43,095 nucleotides of DNA from an uncultured Clostridia bacterium (GCA_947627985.1 CANQYD010000014.1:1-43095); one strand, 5' to 3'. Shown: positions 1-7,923, numbered from the stretch's first letter. Notes: generated by a model from the letters alone, not told the origin. A program made the numbers and translations.

Positions 1-213
1 CCCGACTGGGCAATCGCATTTTATGAAGGAAAGGTAAAACATATTTATTTCGTAGCCGAAACAAAGGGCTCTATGAGTTCAATGCAGCTGAGGCTGATTG
101 AGGAGTCCAAGATTCACTGCGCAAGAGAGCATTTCAAAGCAATTTCAGGCGAGAATGTTGTTTACGATGTTGTGGATAGCTATAAGACTTTGCTGGAGAG
201 GGTTATGAGATAA
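1..213 (+). CDS. Type III restriction enzyme Res subunit, C-terminal end (partial)
   Basis: The window opens inside this reading frame (frame 1), and 70 codons remain before TAA. The residues [10 protein letters not shown], then [11 protein letters not shown], then an acidic/basic helix with CAREHF match the C-terminal PD-(D/E)xK nuclease domain of type III restriction Res subunits. There D (in PDW) and E-x-K (in AETKG) are the metal-binding catalytic residues. In the intact enzyme this domain follows a DEAD-like helicase and cuts DNA with the Mod methyltransferase. The helicase and mod lie outside the window, so completeness of the system cannot be judged. A strong terminator follows, so this is the last gene of its transcript. 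Function is from family motifs; the N-terminus is unseen. Confidence 0.8.
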   Translation, partial: PDWAIAFYEGKVKHIYFVAETKGSMSSMQLRLIEESKIHCAREHFKAISGENVVYDVVDSYKTLLERVMR

Positions 214-236
214 ATAGTCTGGGTCTGATAGTACAA

Positions 237-277
237 AAACACGAAGTACAGGAAAATCCCTATACTTCGTGTTTTTT
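237..277 (+). terminator. Intrinsic terminator after the restriction gene
   Basis: The arms ACACGAAGTA and TACTTCGTGT form a perfect stem, flanked by an A-run on the left and a T-run on the right. It sits 24 bases after the Res stop codon. The flanking A/T runs would let it work on both strands, which suits the converging lipoprotein gene. Confidence 0.85.
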
Positions 278-368
278 AGTTGCCAAATTCCGTCCGACGG
301 ATGCCGTAAATTGAATTTTTTGATTGAAAACTTCTTTATGGGCACCTGCCTTTTCTCGGTGGGATTTT

Positions 369-674
369 TTATCCGTATCCGTAGCCAACGATCTTCCAGC
401 CGAACGGGGTACGCTCAAGGTCCCACGTCCAGCCGGAGTAGATTTTGTTGGGGCTGAGGCTGCCGTCGGTCCTGCCGGGGGTCTTGAAGGTCGATTTGTA
501 GACGACGGTGCCGTCCGGCATCTCCCGGTCAAATTCGAGGTCGATAAGCTCATACCCCTTTAGAGTCCAGTGCTTGAAAAACTCCCAGCGGACCGTCATC
601 TCGGGGCTTTTGCAGCCGGTGAGCGCGGTGAGCATGATGACAAAGATCATCATTATCGCAACTTTTCTTTTCAT
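369..674 (-). CDS. Small lipoprotein of unknown function
   Basis: The 101-residue protein begins MKRKVAIMM with a hydrophobic signal ending in a lipobox (L-T-G-C, Cys at about residue 21), so it should be exported and lipid-anchored. The mature part is about 80 residues, rich in Trp, Phe and Tyr, with no motif I recognise. The chosen ATG at 674 follows an AGGTGCTCGGA-like ribosome site; an upstream in-frame start at 695 would add seven residues ahead of the signal peptide and is less likely. It lies 72 bases after the anti-sigma-like gene on the same strand and may be co-transcribed as an envelope target of that sigma system. This is inference from position. Confidence 0.6.
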   Translation of the reverse strand: MKRKVAIMMIFVIMLTALTGCKSPEMTVRWEFFKHWTLKGYELIDLEFDREMPDGTVVYKSTFKTPGRTDGSLSPNKIYSGWTWDLERTPFGWKIVGYGYG

Positions 675-746
675 TCCGAGCACCTCCCTAAGCATATTTT
701 ACCATGCCTCGGGATTTCGGTCAACCGGGAAAATCTTAAGTTTTTC

Positions 747-1778
747 TTAATTTTCGGGATTTACCTCGACCTTAAAGTATTCGAGCTCGAGGTCGGATTC
801 GCAGTCGTTGAAGATGTCGGCGAGGGTGAAGCGGTACTCCCCGCTGAACTTGAGCGGGAACTCGAGGACGGTCTCGTAGCCGTCGATCCGCACGTATTGA
901 GGATAGAACCAGCCGTCGCCTTCGCGGTATGCGGGTCCGTCGCTCTCACCCATCGGGTCGGACGGGTTGAGGTAGAAGCCGGGGTATATGCTCTCTCCTA
1001 TAGCTTCATCGGGAAGATTTTTAAATTTAAGGGTGTATCTTACAATATCTCCCTTTTTATATGTCGCCGTCCCCTCGCCTATCGCGACGGTCTGATCCTT
1101 TTGGATCACGAACCCCGAGCCGTTTTCTACGGTTTTTACTTCGCCCGTCGGCTCGCTGATGTACCCCGTCGGTGTGTAGTCGAGGACGATGTCGTTGTCA
1201 CCGGTCATCGGGTAGATGTTGTAGGTGAAGCCGCAGCCGACTTCATCGATCATCGTGAAGACGTTTTCTGATTTTCTCGTCAGCACAAATTCCGTCCAAG
1301 GGCAGACCATTTTCAGGCTCCCGCCGATTGGTATCCGGTACGCGGAAATGTCGGGGATTTCGTCATCTCCGTCATAAAAAACGAAGGGCGCGGTCTCGAG
1401 GTTTTCAAGCTCCTCAAACACCGTCATGATCTCGGCTTCGGGGTCGCCGAGGACCGTTTCCGGGAGATAGAGCTTGCCCTTGACCCCCTGCGGGCGGTAT
1501 GAAGCGGGGTCGAACACCGACTGCTCGACCGCGACGGCTTTGCCTTCGTCGTTATATTGCACCACCGCGGACTTGCCGAAAATGCTGTTCAGAACGGGCT
1601 TTGCGGCTGCGCATAAAAGAGCCGCGCCGATGAGCGCCGCAAGGACGATCGCGGCTCGCTTCGGGACTTTTTTATTCATTTTAACACTCCTTTTTTCGGT
1701 GATTTTCGATTCTGCCCGCTCATGCAGATCGTCGGGCAGAACGATATCTTCAAAAATTTTCCTTATATTTTGATTCAT
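747..1778 (-). CDS. Membrane anti-sigma-like protein paired with an ECF sigma factor
   Basis: The product has 343 residues. A short cytosolic N-terminus (about 40 residues, MNQNIRKIFED onward) is followed by one membrane helix (about 42-60, Ala/Leu rich) and a large outer domain of about 280 residues. This is the layout of DUF4179-like anti-sigma proteins. No HxxxCxxC zinc motif is present in the cytosolic part, so it is not a classical ZAS anti-sigma. Its ATG at 1778 overlaps the sigma-factor stop as ATGA, so the two are translationally coupled, and a GGAGG lies inside the sigma gene end. The likely role is to hold the sigma factor at the membrane until an envelope signal arrives. The family name is inferred from architecture and neighbour. 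Confidence 0.6.
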   Translation of the reverse strand: MNQNIRKIFEDIVLPDDLHERAESKITEKRSVKMNKKVPKRAAIVLAALIGAALLCAAAKPVLNSIFGKSAVVQYNDEGKAVAVEQSVFDPASYRPQGVKGKLYLPETVLGDPEAEIMTVFEELENLETAPFVFYDGDDEIPDISAYRIPIGGSLKMVCPWTEFVLTRKSENVFTMIDEVGCGFTYNIYPMTGDNDIVLDYTPTGYISEPTGEVKTVENGSGFVIQKDQTVAIGEGTATYKKGDIVRYTLKFKNLPDEAIGESIYPGFYLNPSDPMGESDGPAYREGDGWFYPQYVRIDGYETVLEFPLKFSGEYRFTLADIFNDCESDLELEYFKVEVNPEN

Positions 1779-2257
1779 TCGGAATACCTCCTCCGAATTT
1801 TTTCTATCGCGCGATAGCATGCGGATTTTGCGGTGCCGTACGGGATTTTAAGCATCTTCGAGATGTCGCCGAAGCCGTAGCCGAATGCGTGCCGAAGGAC
1901 GATTGCGGCTCGCTCGGTCGGGGTCAGCTCCTCCAAAAGCTCAGCCAAAGTCAATCGGTCGAGCACCTCGTTTTCAAGGCTTTTTGACGGCTGGGATACC
2001 TCGGGAAGGTCGTCTATGGATATCTCCGAGCCCCTCTTTTTCAGGATATCCTTGGCGCAGTTGATGGTGATCCTGATCGCCCAAGTCTTGAAAAATTCGG
2101 GTTTTCTGAGCTTATTCATACCCTTATAGCACCGAAGCGCCGCCTCCTGAACGCAGTCGAGTGCGTCGTCGCGGTTTTTTAAGTACAGATACGCCATGCG
2201 GTACAAATCGCCCTCGATCGGCTCAAAGAGCTCCGAAAATCTTAGATTTCGATCCAT
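1775..2257 (-). CDS. ECF-type RNA polymerase sigma factor
   Basis: The 160-residue protein has a region 2 (DLYRMAYLYLKNRDDALDCVQE onward, ending in the FFKTWAIRITINCAKD helix) and a region 4 helix-turn-helix (LTPTERAAIVLRHAFGYGFGDIS then IPYGTAKSACYRAIEKIRR). This is the two-domain form of ECF sigma-70 factors. I start it at ATG 2257, behind AAAGAGGTGACGGCG; the alternative start at 2287 adds ten residues with no better ribosome site. It is coupled to the membrane protein downstream. A perfect 12-bp palindrome lies in its leader (2273-2284). The target promoters cannot be read from the window. Confidence 0.85.
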   Translation of the reverse strand: MDRNLRFSELFEPIEGDLYRMAYLYLKNRDDALDCVQEAALRCYKGMNKLRKPEFFKTWAIRITINCAKDILKKRGSEISIDDLPEVSQPSKSLENEVLDRLTLAELLEELTPTERAAIVLRHAFGYGFGDISKMLKIPYGTAKSACYRAIEKIRRRYSE

Positions 2258-2272
2258 CGCCGTCACCTCTTT

Positions 2273-2284
2273 TGTAAGCTTACA
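2273..2284. promoter_or_regulatory. 12-bp palindrome in the sigma-factor leader
   Basis: TGTAAGCTTACA is a perfect palindrome just upstream of the ribosome site of the minus-strand sigma gene. It could be an operator or only a chance HindIII-centred palindrome. No partner regulator is evident. Confidence 0.3.
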
Positions 2285-2395
2285 CATATTAGACTGCGGA
2301 TTTTTGACTTTAGCCCTGATTTTTCTAAAAAAATTCTGCGTGCCGCATAAAGTTCGTATAACATAAAATATTTTATGTTTATCGTTAAAAATATA

Positions 2396-2424
2396 TTGAC
2401 AAAGATAAAGTCCTGTGATATAAT
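2396..2424 (+). promoter_or_regulatory. Consensus sigma-A promoter for the DUF2975-XRE operon
   Basis: TTGACA (2396-2401) and TATAAT (2419-2424) are both perfect consensus hexamers with an ideal 17-base spacer, 32 bases before the start codon at 2456. A palindrome overlaps the -10 box, so this very strong promoter is probably held down by a repressor. Confidence 0.9.
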
Positions 2425-2435
2425 CATCATATCAC
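2415..2435. promoter_or_regulatory. Palindromic operator over the -10 box
   Basis: GTGATAT (2415-2421) and ATATCAC (2429-2435) are perfect inverted arms separated by seven bases, and they cover the -10 hexamer and probable transcription start. The small XRE regulator encoded by the second gene of the operon is the obvious candidate to bind it and autorepress. That link is inference. Confidence 0.6.
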
Positions 2436-2455
2436 AAAACCGTGGAGGAATCAAT

Positions 2456-3040
2456 ATGGAAAATCTTACAAAAACAGCGCGGGTGATCGACATATTCGCA
2501 AAAATTATCATTATCTTCTGCATCGTCGCGATATGCATGCTCATCGCCGCGAACATTTTTACCGCCGTGGCGGTCTCTCTGCCGATCGACGACCTGCCAA
2601 AGACCCTGTCGTTGGTTTTTAATTTCGAGGACAGCGATTTTGTCGTCTTTGAAAACGGGCAGCTTTTGATCACAAAGCAACAGTTTGCGGTCTATCTCCT
2701 CATGCTGAGCCTCACCGTGGCGACCGAGTCCGTGATTCTGATGATCGGCGCGAAGTTGGTCCGCAGGATTTTGCAGCCGATGAAGGAAGGGCGACCGTTT
2801 GAAGAGGGAATTTCCGGGATCATCAAGAAATTCGGGCATTTTGTGCTCGCCGTGACGGTCATCACCCCGGGTATTCAGCTGCTGCTCTCGGCTGTTTTCA
2901 TGATGATCGACGCCGAGACCGAGCCTCTGCCGATCAGCATTTCGGGCGAAGGGATTTTTGCGGCGCTGGTGATCTATCTCATCAGCTACATTTTCCGCTA
3001 CGGCGAGGAGCTGCAAAAGCAAGCCGACGAAACGCTGTGA
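2456..3040 (+). CDS. DUF2975-like four-helix membrane protein
   Basis: The 194-residue protein has four hydrophobic stretches: about 14-40 (IIIIFCIVAICMLIAAN), 75-105, 125-150 and 165-185. A short charged tail follows. A membrane protein of this size directly upstream of a tiny Cro/CI regulator matches DUF2975/YoaS next to YozG in Bacillus. ATG 2456 is chosen because GGAGG stands seven bases before it; upstream in-frame codons from 2375 precede the promoter -10 and would not be transcribed. The stop overlaps or abuts the next gene. The biochemical role of the family is not known to me. Signalling or sensing with the regulator is a guess. Confidence 0.75.
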   Translation: MENLTKTARVIDIFAKIIIIFCIVAICMLIAANIFTAVAVSLPIDDLPKTLSLVFNFEDSDFVVFENGQLLITKQQFAVYLLMLSLTVATESVILMIGAKLVRRILQPMKEGRPFEEGISGIIKKFGHFVLAVTVITPGIQLLLSAVFMMIDAETEPLPISISGEGIFAALVIYLISYIFRYGEELQKQADETL

Positions 3041-3048
3041 GGTGTGCC

Positions 3049-3255
3049 ATGCCGATAATTCTGAGACTTGACCGCGTGATGGCTGACCGGAAAATGTCGC
3101 TGAACGAGCTTTCCGAGCGGGTAGGGATTGCGAATGTGAACCTGTCGAAAATCAAGACGGGGAAGGTGTCGGCGATCAGATTCTCGACGCTGGAGGCGAT
3201 TTGCAGGGAGCTCGACTGCCAGCCGGGGGATATATTGGAGTATGTGAGGGAGTAG
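3049..3255 (+). CDS. Small XRE-family (Cro/CI) transcriptional regulator
   Basis: The 68-residue protein is essentially a single helix-turn-helix domain: MSLNELSERVGI, then NVNLSKIKTGKV as recognition helix, then FSTLEAICRELDCQPGDILEY. The ending is typical of the YozG-like compact XRE group. ATG 3049 follows AGGTG at short spacing and gives the usual family N-terminus; a GTG at 3037 overlaps the upstream stop (GTGA) and would add four residues. It is co-transcribed with the DUF2975 protein and probably binds the palindrome at 2415-2435. Confidence 0.85.
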   Translation: MPIILRLDRVMADRKMSLNELSERVGIANVNLSKIKTGKVSAIRFSTLEAICRELDCQPGDILEYVRE

Positions 3256-3269
3256 GGGGAGGGTTTTTT

Positions 3270-3430
3270 CGCCTCGCTTCGCTCGGCTTCGGGCGACTTC
3301 GTCGCCCTCTTTGAAGGCAATTAAAAGCAAAAAGGACAGCTCTCGCTGTCCTTTTTGCGGGGAATTCGCGCTCTGCGGAGCGCGACTCGGGGGCTCTGCC
3401 CCCGAGACCCCCGCAGCCTTGAAAGGCTGG
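3270..3430. repeat. Cluster of GC-rich hairpins in an intergenic gap
   Basis: The 326-base gap 3256-3581 holds no gene. Perfect or near-perfect hairpins stand in series: GGGCGAC/GTCGCCC around TTC (3291-3307), the terminator at 3327-3358, CGCGCTC/GAGCGCG (3367-3384), CTCGGGGGC/GCCCCCGAG around TCT (3386-3406), and CAGCCTT/AGGCTG near 3413-3427. The style (GC arms, mostly triloops) resembles the composite elements A-E elsewhere in the window, but the GGGCGAAGCCC caps are missing. Confidence 0.6.
3327..3358 (+). terminator. Terminator of the DUF2975-XRE operon
   Basis: GCAAAAAGGACAGC and GCTGTCCTTTTTGC form a perfect 14-bp stem with loop TCTC, carrying A- and T-runs within the arms. It could also work on the minus strand. 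Confidence 0.8.
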
Positions 3431-3511
3431 CGAACTTTTTGACTTGTCTTTTAGATGGTAAAGTGCTAACTCAGACCTCCGCACTGTTTTCTGCTTTCTG
3501 CTATAAGGTTG

Positions 3512-3556
3512 GATTCTGATTCTAACCTCTAACCCTCTAACCTCTATCCACTAAAA
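3512..3556. repeat. Seven-base repeat array H1
   Basis: On the plus strand the unit TCTAACC/TCTATCC recurs about six times with one-base slips. It lies directly past the T-run of the minus-strand GGDEF-gene terminator. The same motif recurs at six other places in the window. Confidence 0.65.
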
Positions 3557-3577
3557 AGCCCCGGTCTCCCGGGGCTT
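3552..3577 (-). terminator. Terminator of the cyclic-di-GMP gene cluster
   Basis: On the minus strand AAGCCCCGG and CCGGGGCTT pair around a four-base loop, followed by TTTTTAG. It starts five bases after the GGDEF gene stop. Confidence 0.9.
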
Positions 3578-3581
3578 CTCA

Positions 3582-4775
3582 TTATTCTTCACTCTTCTTT
3601 GCCTGCTCCGGCTCGTCGGTGTAGCGTCTGAGGACGAACTGGTCCGCCTTTCTGCCGCGTTCCTTCGCCTCGTACATTGCCTCGTCAGCAAGCTCGAACA
3701 GCCGCTCAAACTCTATCCTCTGACCGTCGCAGATGACCGCGCCGAGGCTCGAAAATACCTTTATAGCGCCGGTTTTCTGTGCCCTATAGCCGATCTCGTC
3801 CGCGATATATTTGCACTTATTCCTGACCGACTCCTCATCGCAAAGCCCGTCTGCCAAAACGATAAACTCGTCTCCGCCGAACCTTCCGATAATGTCGGTG
3901 TCCCTGAACAGGCTCACCAGCGTGTCGCTCATGCACTTGAGTATCTGGTCGCCCATGTCATGCCCGTAATTATCGTTAATGTGCTTAAAATCATTGAGGT
4001 CGAGGACGATAAACGCGCAACTGACGTTCGGGTTTTTCGCGACTAAGTAGTTGTCGATGGCGTCCTCATAACCCCTCTTGTTGTAGATATTTCCCAAAAG
4101 CGGATCGAGCATCGAGAGGGTCTTGTACCTTGCGTTAGAGGTGAAGCTCTGAATCTGCGTCTGGCGGAAGTGATAGCCGATAGCCGTCGCGCAGGAGAAT
4201 CCCACCAGCGCAAAGAATATATCCAGCCTCGCGATCATCTCAAAATACTCGTTATCGACGTTGACCATCAGCGCGCAGAAGCAGAAAACGCCGGTGTAGA
4301 CGAGATTTATGATGTTCGTCATGTTCGTCGAATAGAAGAGCGTCGCCGAGAAGATCACGATCGCAACCGGCATGAAGTTTGCCGGCATTCCGGGGTGGAC
4401 GAAGATATCGACCGCTATCGTGAAGATGAATACGATAAACTCAAAGAACAGTGAGAGTATCGTGACGATCTTCTGGCTGGTCTTTCCCTTCACGCGGTAG
4501 AGATTTGTCAGGACCGCAAATATCAGCATCACGAAGATAAACGCGATATTCGGCGGCGAAGGGTACTCATAGGGGTTCCCCCCGAAGCCGTTCAGAAAAT
4601 CCTTCGGGACGATATATCCGAAAAGCAACACCGCTATCGCCAGAACGGTACCCCAGACCGACATTCGGCAGAGCGTTTTCAGATTGTATTTAGCTATCGT
4701 GCGCTTGCCGTCTCGCAGGAATTTCTTCTCCGATTCCCTCAGCTCACTGATATACTGCTTGAGCTTCTGCATCAT
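3582..4775 (-). CDS. Membrane-bound diguanylate cyclase (GGDEF)
   Basis: The 397-residue protein has about six membrane helices (roughly 40-57, 77-93, 103-124, 134-150, 153-172, 185-202) followed by a GGDEF domain (about 218-385). The active-site motif GGDEF is intact at 300-304, preceded by RFG. An RxxD inhibitory site (RDTD, 291-294) sits exactly five residues upstream, so product feedback inhibition by cyclic-di-GMP is expected. It should make cyclic-di-GMP from two GTP at the inner membrane face. ATG 4775 has AGGAGG seven bases before it. It is the last gene of a minus-strand cluster holding EAL, HD-GYP and HPt proteins and ends at a strong terminator. Confidence 0.92.
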   Translation of the reverse strand: MMQKLKQYISELRESEKKFLRDGKRTIAKYNLKTLCRMSVWGTVLAIAVLLFGYIVPKDFLNGFGGNPYEYPSPPNIAFIFVMLIFAVLTNLYRVKGKTSQKIVTILSLFFEFIVFIFTIAVDIFVHPGMPANFMPVAIVIFSATLFYSTNMTNIINLVYTGVFCFCALMVNVDNEYFEMIARLDIFFALVGFSCATAIGYHFRQTQIQSFTSNARYKTLSMLDPLLGNIYNKRGYEDAIDNYLVAKNPNVSCAFIVLDLNDFKHINDNYGHDMGDQILKCMSDTLVSLFRDTDIIGRFGGDEFIVLADGLCDEESVRNKCKYIADEIGYRAQKTGAIKVFSSLGAVICDGQRIEFERLFELADEAMYEAKERGRKADQFVLRRYTDEPEQAKKSEE

Positions 4776-4809
4776 TTCTTAACCTCCTGTTACGGGAATG
4801 ATAGGTCGA

Positions 4810-5160
4810 TCAGCCGTTGATTGCGTCGATCACCTTTTTATATTTCTCCCTGATTTCCCCCATCATGTTCTTGGCGCCGTCAAAATCGCCCTCGCGGAAA
4901 AGTCTCACCTGATCCGTGAGAAGCGCGAAGAGGTCCTGCATCGAGAGATTGCCGCATACTCCTTTTAAAGTATGAGACGCCGCAAGCGCAGCTTCGCTGT
5001 CACCTGCCTCTATTGCGCTTTCAAGGGCGGGGAAATTTTTATCCAGAGTGAATTTTCCGAGGAATTTCTCAAACATATTTTCGTTTCCCATGAATCTCGA
5101 CACCGCGTCCGCGACGTCTACGCCGGCTTCCGCAAGGCGCTGCTTCTTTTCGGCTTCCAA
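4810..5160 (-). CDS. Histidine phosphotransfer (HPt) protein
   Basis: The 116-residue protein is a single four-helix HPt domain. The phospho-acceptor motif is ASHTLKGVCGNL with His at residue 63, spaced as in HPt family members. The start is a TTG at 5160, eight bases after GGGAGG; no in-frame ATG fits better. It relays phosphate between a hybrid kinase and a receiver domain. No histidine kinase is encoded in the window, while a receiver-HD-GYP protein is encoded 20 bases upstream in the same operon. That receiver is the obvious partner, by position only. Confidence 0.85.
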   Translation of the reverse strand: MEAEKKQRLAEAGVDVADAVSRFMGNENMFEKFLGKFTLDKNFPALESAIEAGDSEAALAASHTLKGVCGNLSMQDLFALLTDQVRLFREGDFDGAKNMMGEIREKYKKVIDAING

Positions 5161-5180
5161 AATGCTTACCTCCCAAACAG

Positions 5181-6272
5181 TTAATCTTCTTTTTTAATAT
5201 AAAATCCCGCCAAGGTGTCCTCAACGCTGAAAAATGCGTCAAGAAGCCTCGGGCTGAATGTCCCGCACTCGCCGTCTCTAATCATCTGCACGACCTTTTC
5301 CCGCGGGAAAGCGTCCTTATAACAGCGCTTGCAGGAAAGTGCGTCGTAGACGTCGGCGATGGATACGACCTGCGCCCAGACGGATATTTCGTCGCCTTTT
5401 AAGCGGTCGGGATATCCCCTGCCGTCCCATCTTTCATGGTGATGGCGGGCGATGTCATAGGCATAGGTATACACACCGCTGTCCTTGAGCTGAGGGATCT
5501 TGTCAAGAAGATTTCCCCCCTGAACGGTGTGGGTCTTCATTATCTCAAATTCCTCCGGCGTCAGCCTTCCCGGCTTGCCGAGGATATTGTCGGGTATGGC
5601 GATCTTGCCGACGTCATGCATGATCGACGCCAGCGCGATGTTTTGTATCTCCTCGACGGTCATGCCCTTGCCGAGCTCGGTATTTTCAAAGATGAGCTTG
5701 GTGATGTCATGTATCCTGCGGACATGCTCGCCCGATTCGCCGTTTCTGAACTCGATCGCGGTGGACAGAGCCTCGATAAGACCGTGGTTCAGCTCGATTA
5801 TCTGCTGAGCCTTCTCCAAAAGCTCGATGTCCTGAGCCATCACCCGGTCCCCGAGGACCTTTCTTGCGGTGAAGAGCTCGACCACCGAATCGATCCGCCT
5901 TAAAACGACATAAGGCGTGACCGGCTTTAGGATCACGTCCATGACTCCCAAACGGTATGCCTCGTGAAGGGTCGCGTTGTTTGCCTCAGCCGTTATCAGA
6001 AATACCGGAATTTTCTCCAAAAGCCCTTCTTTGCGCAGGTTCCTGACGACCTCGATACCGTCCATCTTCGGCATCATGACGTCCAAAAGCACGGCGCAGT
6101 ATCTTCCCGGCTCGGAGAGGATCATGTCAAGACCTTCCCTGCCGTCCTCAGCCTCGTCGATGAGGTAATAGGGCTCGAAAATATTTGTAAGAATTGCGCG
6201 GTTGATCTCGTCGTCGTCGACGATGAGAATCCTGATGGAGGGTGCTTCCCCCAGTCGCTGATCTACTGTCAT
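5181..6272 (-). CDS. Response regulator with HD-GYP phosphodiesterase domain
   Basis: The 363-residue protein has an N-terminal receiver (about 12-130; acidic pocket DDD near 19-21, phospho-acceptor Asp64 in LLDVMMP, Lys116 in LKP) and a C-terminal HD-GYP domain (about 160-350). The metal-binding HD pair is at 219-220 (IMHDVGKIAIPD), and HHHERWDGRGYP carries the GYP at 286-288, so the phosphodiesterase looks intact. Phosphorylation would switch hydrolysis of cyclic-di-GMP. It starts at ATG 6272 behind GAGGAGAGAAG. It lies between the EAL gene and the HPt gene in one operon, so synthesis and two kinds of breakdown of the messenger are co-encoded. Confidence 0.92.
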   Translation of the reverse strand: MTVDQRLGEAPSIRILIVDDDEINRAILTNIFEPYYLIDEAEDGREGLDMILSEPGRYCAVLLDVMMPKMDGIEVVRNLRKEGLLEKIPVFLITAEANNATLHEAYRLGVMDVILKPVTPYVVLRRIDSVVELFTARKVLGDRVMAQDIELLEKAQQIIELNHGLIEALSTAIEFRNGESGEHVRRIHDITKLIFENTELGKGMTVEEIQNIALASIMHDVGKIAIPDNILGKPGRLTPEEFEIMKTHTVQGGNLLDKIPQLKDSGVYTYAYDIARHHHERWDGRGYPDRLKGDEISVWAQVVSIADVYDALSCKRCYKDAFPREKVVQMIRDGECGTFSPRLLDAFFSVEDTLAGFYIKKED

Positions 6273-6334
6273 CTTCTCTCCTCGATTTTTTATATTTTAT
6301 CTGCCCGGTTTCCCGGCATGAATATTTCTATATA

Positions 6335-7912
6335 TCAGGCGGTCGCGGAATCGTCTTCGGAGACAAGACCCCGCTTGATGAGGGTCTCCTTGGCTTCCCA
6401 GACGGGTATCGGACGGTGGAATCTGAATCCTTGGATAACGTCGCACTTGATGTTCTGAAGCTCCTTTACCTGATCGTCGCTCTCAACGCCTTCGACGATG
6501 ACGGTCATGTTGAGCTCATGCCCCATTCTCGTCATGCCGCGAAGGATAGTGTTGCCCTTTGAGGTGTGGATATTGTCGACCAAAGCTTTATCGATCTTGA
6601 GACCGTCTACCGGATATTCCGTCAGATCATAGAAGCTCGCAAAGCCCTCGCCGAAGTCGTCCAAAAGCAGCTTTACGCCGAGGTCCTTGAGCCTTAAGGC
6701 GTTCTGATTCGCCTGCTCGATGTTCTTGACGTTGACGCTCTCGGTCATCTCGAACGCGATCATCGACATTGGGAAGTTATACTTATTAAATATCTCACGG
6801 CAGTTATCGACAAAATCGTAGGACGAGAAGGTCTTGCGCGAGAAGTTGCAGGAGATGTAGAAGTCGTTGATGCCGGCGTTATTCATCTCCTCAAGGAATT
6901 TGCAGACCTCTTCGAGGCTGTAGTAGTCCATCTTAGAGATGATGTTTTCGCGCTCCATGAAGGATATGAACCGCATCGGCGGAATGAGACCCTTTTCGGG
7001 GTGATGCCAGCGGGTAAGCGCTTCGCCGCCGATTATGTGGCACTTCTCGGTGTCCACATAAAACTGGATATATGTTACAAATTCGTGATTCTCAAAGCCC
7101 TTGGCGATCTCGCTTCTCATCTGGCGCTCTTCCGAAAACGCCGCAAGCATTTCATCGCTGCAAACCGCGATATCCTCGTTTGCGTCATATGCCTTCTCGG
7201 CAGCCTGCCATGCATAGAAAACGCACTCGTGAATGTCGTCGTCGGTATCTTTTAAGCGGTATATTCCGGCTGACGCCCGGCAGGAATCCAAAAGTCCCCT
7301 GTCGGTGCTGTATCTCATTATCTTCTGCAACAGATCGGGAATGTCCCGGGTCAGTTCTTCGCCCTTGGACTTTGTCAGGACCACAAGACCTATGCCGGGG
7401 ATTCGGCAGAAGAAATCGTGAGAATTTAAATATTTTTGGGTGATGTCGGCGGAGTAGACGACAAAGTCGAGCATCGCTTCCCTGCCGTAAATCCTCTCCA
7501 TTCTCTCGGAGTCGGCAAAAAGGCATACAAGGGCGTATTCATGCCGTTTCTCGGGCTTGACCTGCTCCTCGTAGCACCGCTCGAGATAGTATCTGTTTCC
7601 AAGACCGGTGCCCTCGTCGATCTCGCTTGAGTGCTCGGCTGAGAAAATTCTCCTCGTGCGGCGGAGGTAATAAATGACAATGACGACGCCGAGCGTGACG
7701 ACCATCGCCGTAACGACGGAGACCGCAAAGCCCATCATGATGTGCTGTGCTCTTGTGTGGATATAGCGCGGAGGATCGTCGGCGATTGCAGCCATCAAAA
7801 ACGCTTTCGCTTTCCAAAGCCCGTCGGTCATTTTTATCACCAGCTTTACAAGGGGTTCGGAGGATATCATAAGCCCGGTAAAATATTCCAAAATATGAAA
7901 AAGGGTCATCAT
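6335..7912 (-). CDS. Membrane-anchored EAL phosphodiesterase with degenerate GGDEF domain
   Basis: The frame is open from 7933 (532 residues). One membrane helix (about 66-90, numbered from 7933) precedes a degenerate GGDEF domain (about 105-260), where RIPGIGLVVL replaces the R-x-GGDEF signature. An EAL domain follows (about 275-525). EAL residues look intact: EALTRW at 304, N in SCNFSRKTF, E in AFEMTES, the DDFG motif, K in LKIDK, E in VEGVES and Q in VIQGF. It should hydrolyse cyclic-di-GMP to pGpG, with the dead GGDEF perhaps sensing GTP. A good promoter overlaps the ATG at 7933, so I place the start at 7912 or the adjacent ATG 7909, behind GGAG. First gene of the cluster. Confidence 0.85.
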   Translation of the reverse strand: MMTLFHILEYFTGLMISSEPLVKLVIKMTDGLWKAKAFLMAAIADDPPRYIHTRAQHIMMGFAVSVVTAMVVTLGVVIVIYYLRRTRRIFSAEHSSEIDEGTGLGNRYYLERCYEEQVKPEKRHEYALVCLFADSERMERIYGREAMLDFVVYSADITQKYLNSHDFFCRIPGIGLVVLTKSKGEELTRDIPDLLQKIMRYSTDRGLLDSCRASAGIYRLKDTDDDIHECVFYAWQAAEKAYDANEDIAVCSDEMLAAFSEERQMRSEIAKGFENHEFVTYIQFYVDTEKCHIIGGEALTRWHHPEKGLIPPMRFISFMERENIISKMDYYSLEEVCKFLEEMNNAGINDFYISCNFSRKTFSSYDFVDNCREIFNKYNFPMSMIAFEMTESVNVKNIEQANQNALRLKDLGVKLLLDDFGEGFASFYDLTEYPVDGLKIDKALVDNIHTSKGNTILRGMTRMGHELNMTVIVEGVESDDQVKELQNIKCDVIQGFRFHRPIPVWEAKETLIKRGLVSEDDSATA

Positions 7913-7923
7913 ACTCCGAATAT

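Noticed and set aside
3512-3556. Short regular repeats as a CRISPR array
   Set aside because: Units are seven bases without spacers of constant length, and no cas genes are present. The same applies to the other heptad arrays.
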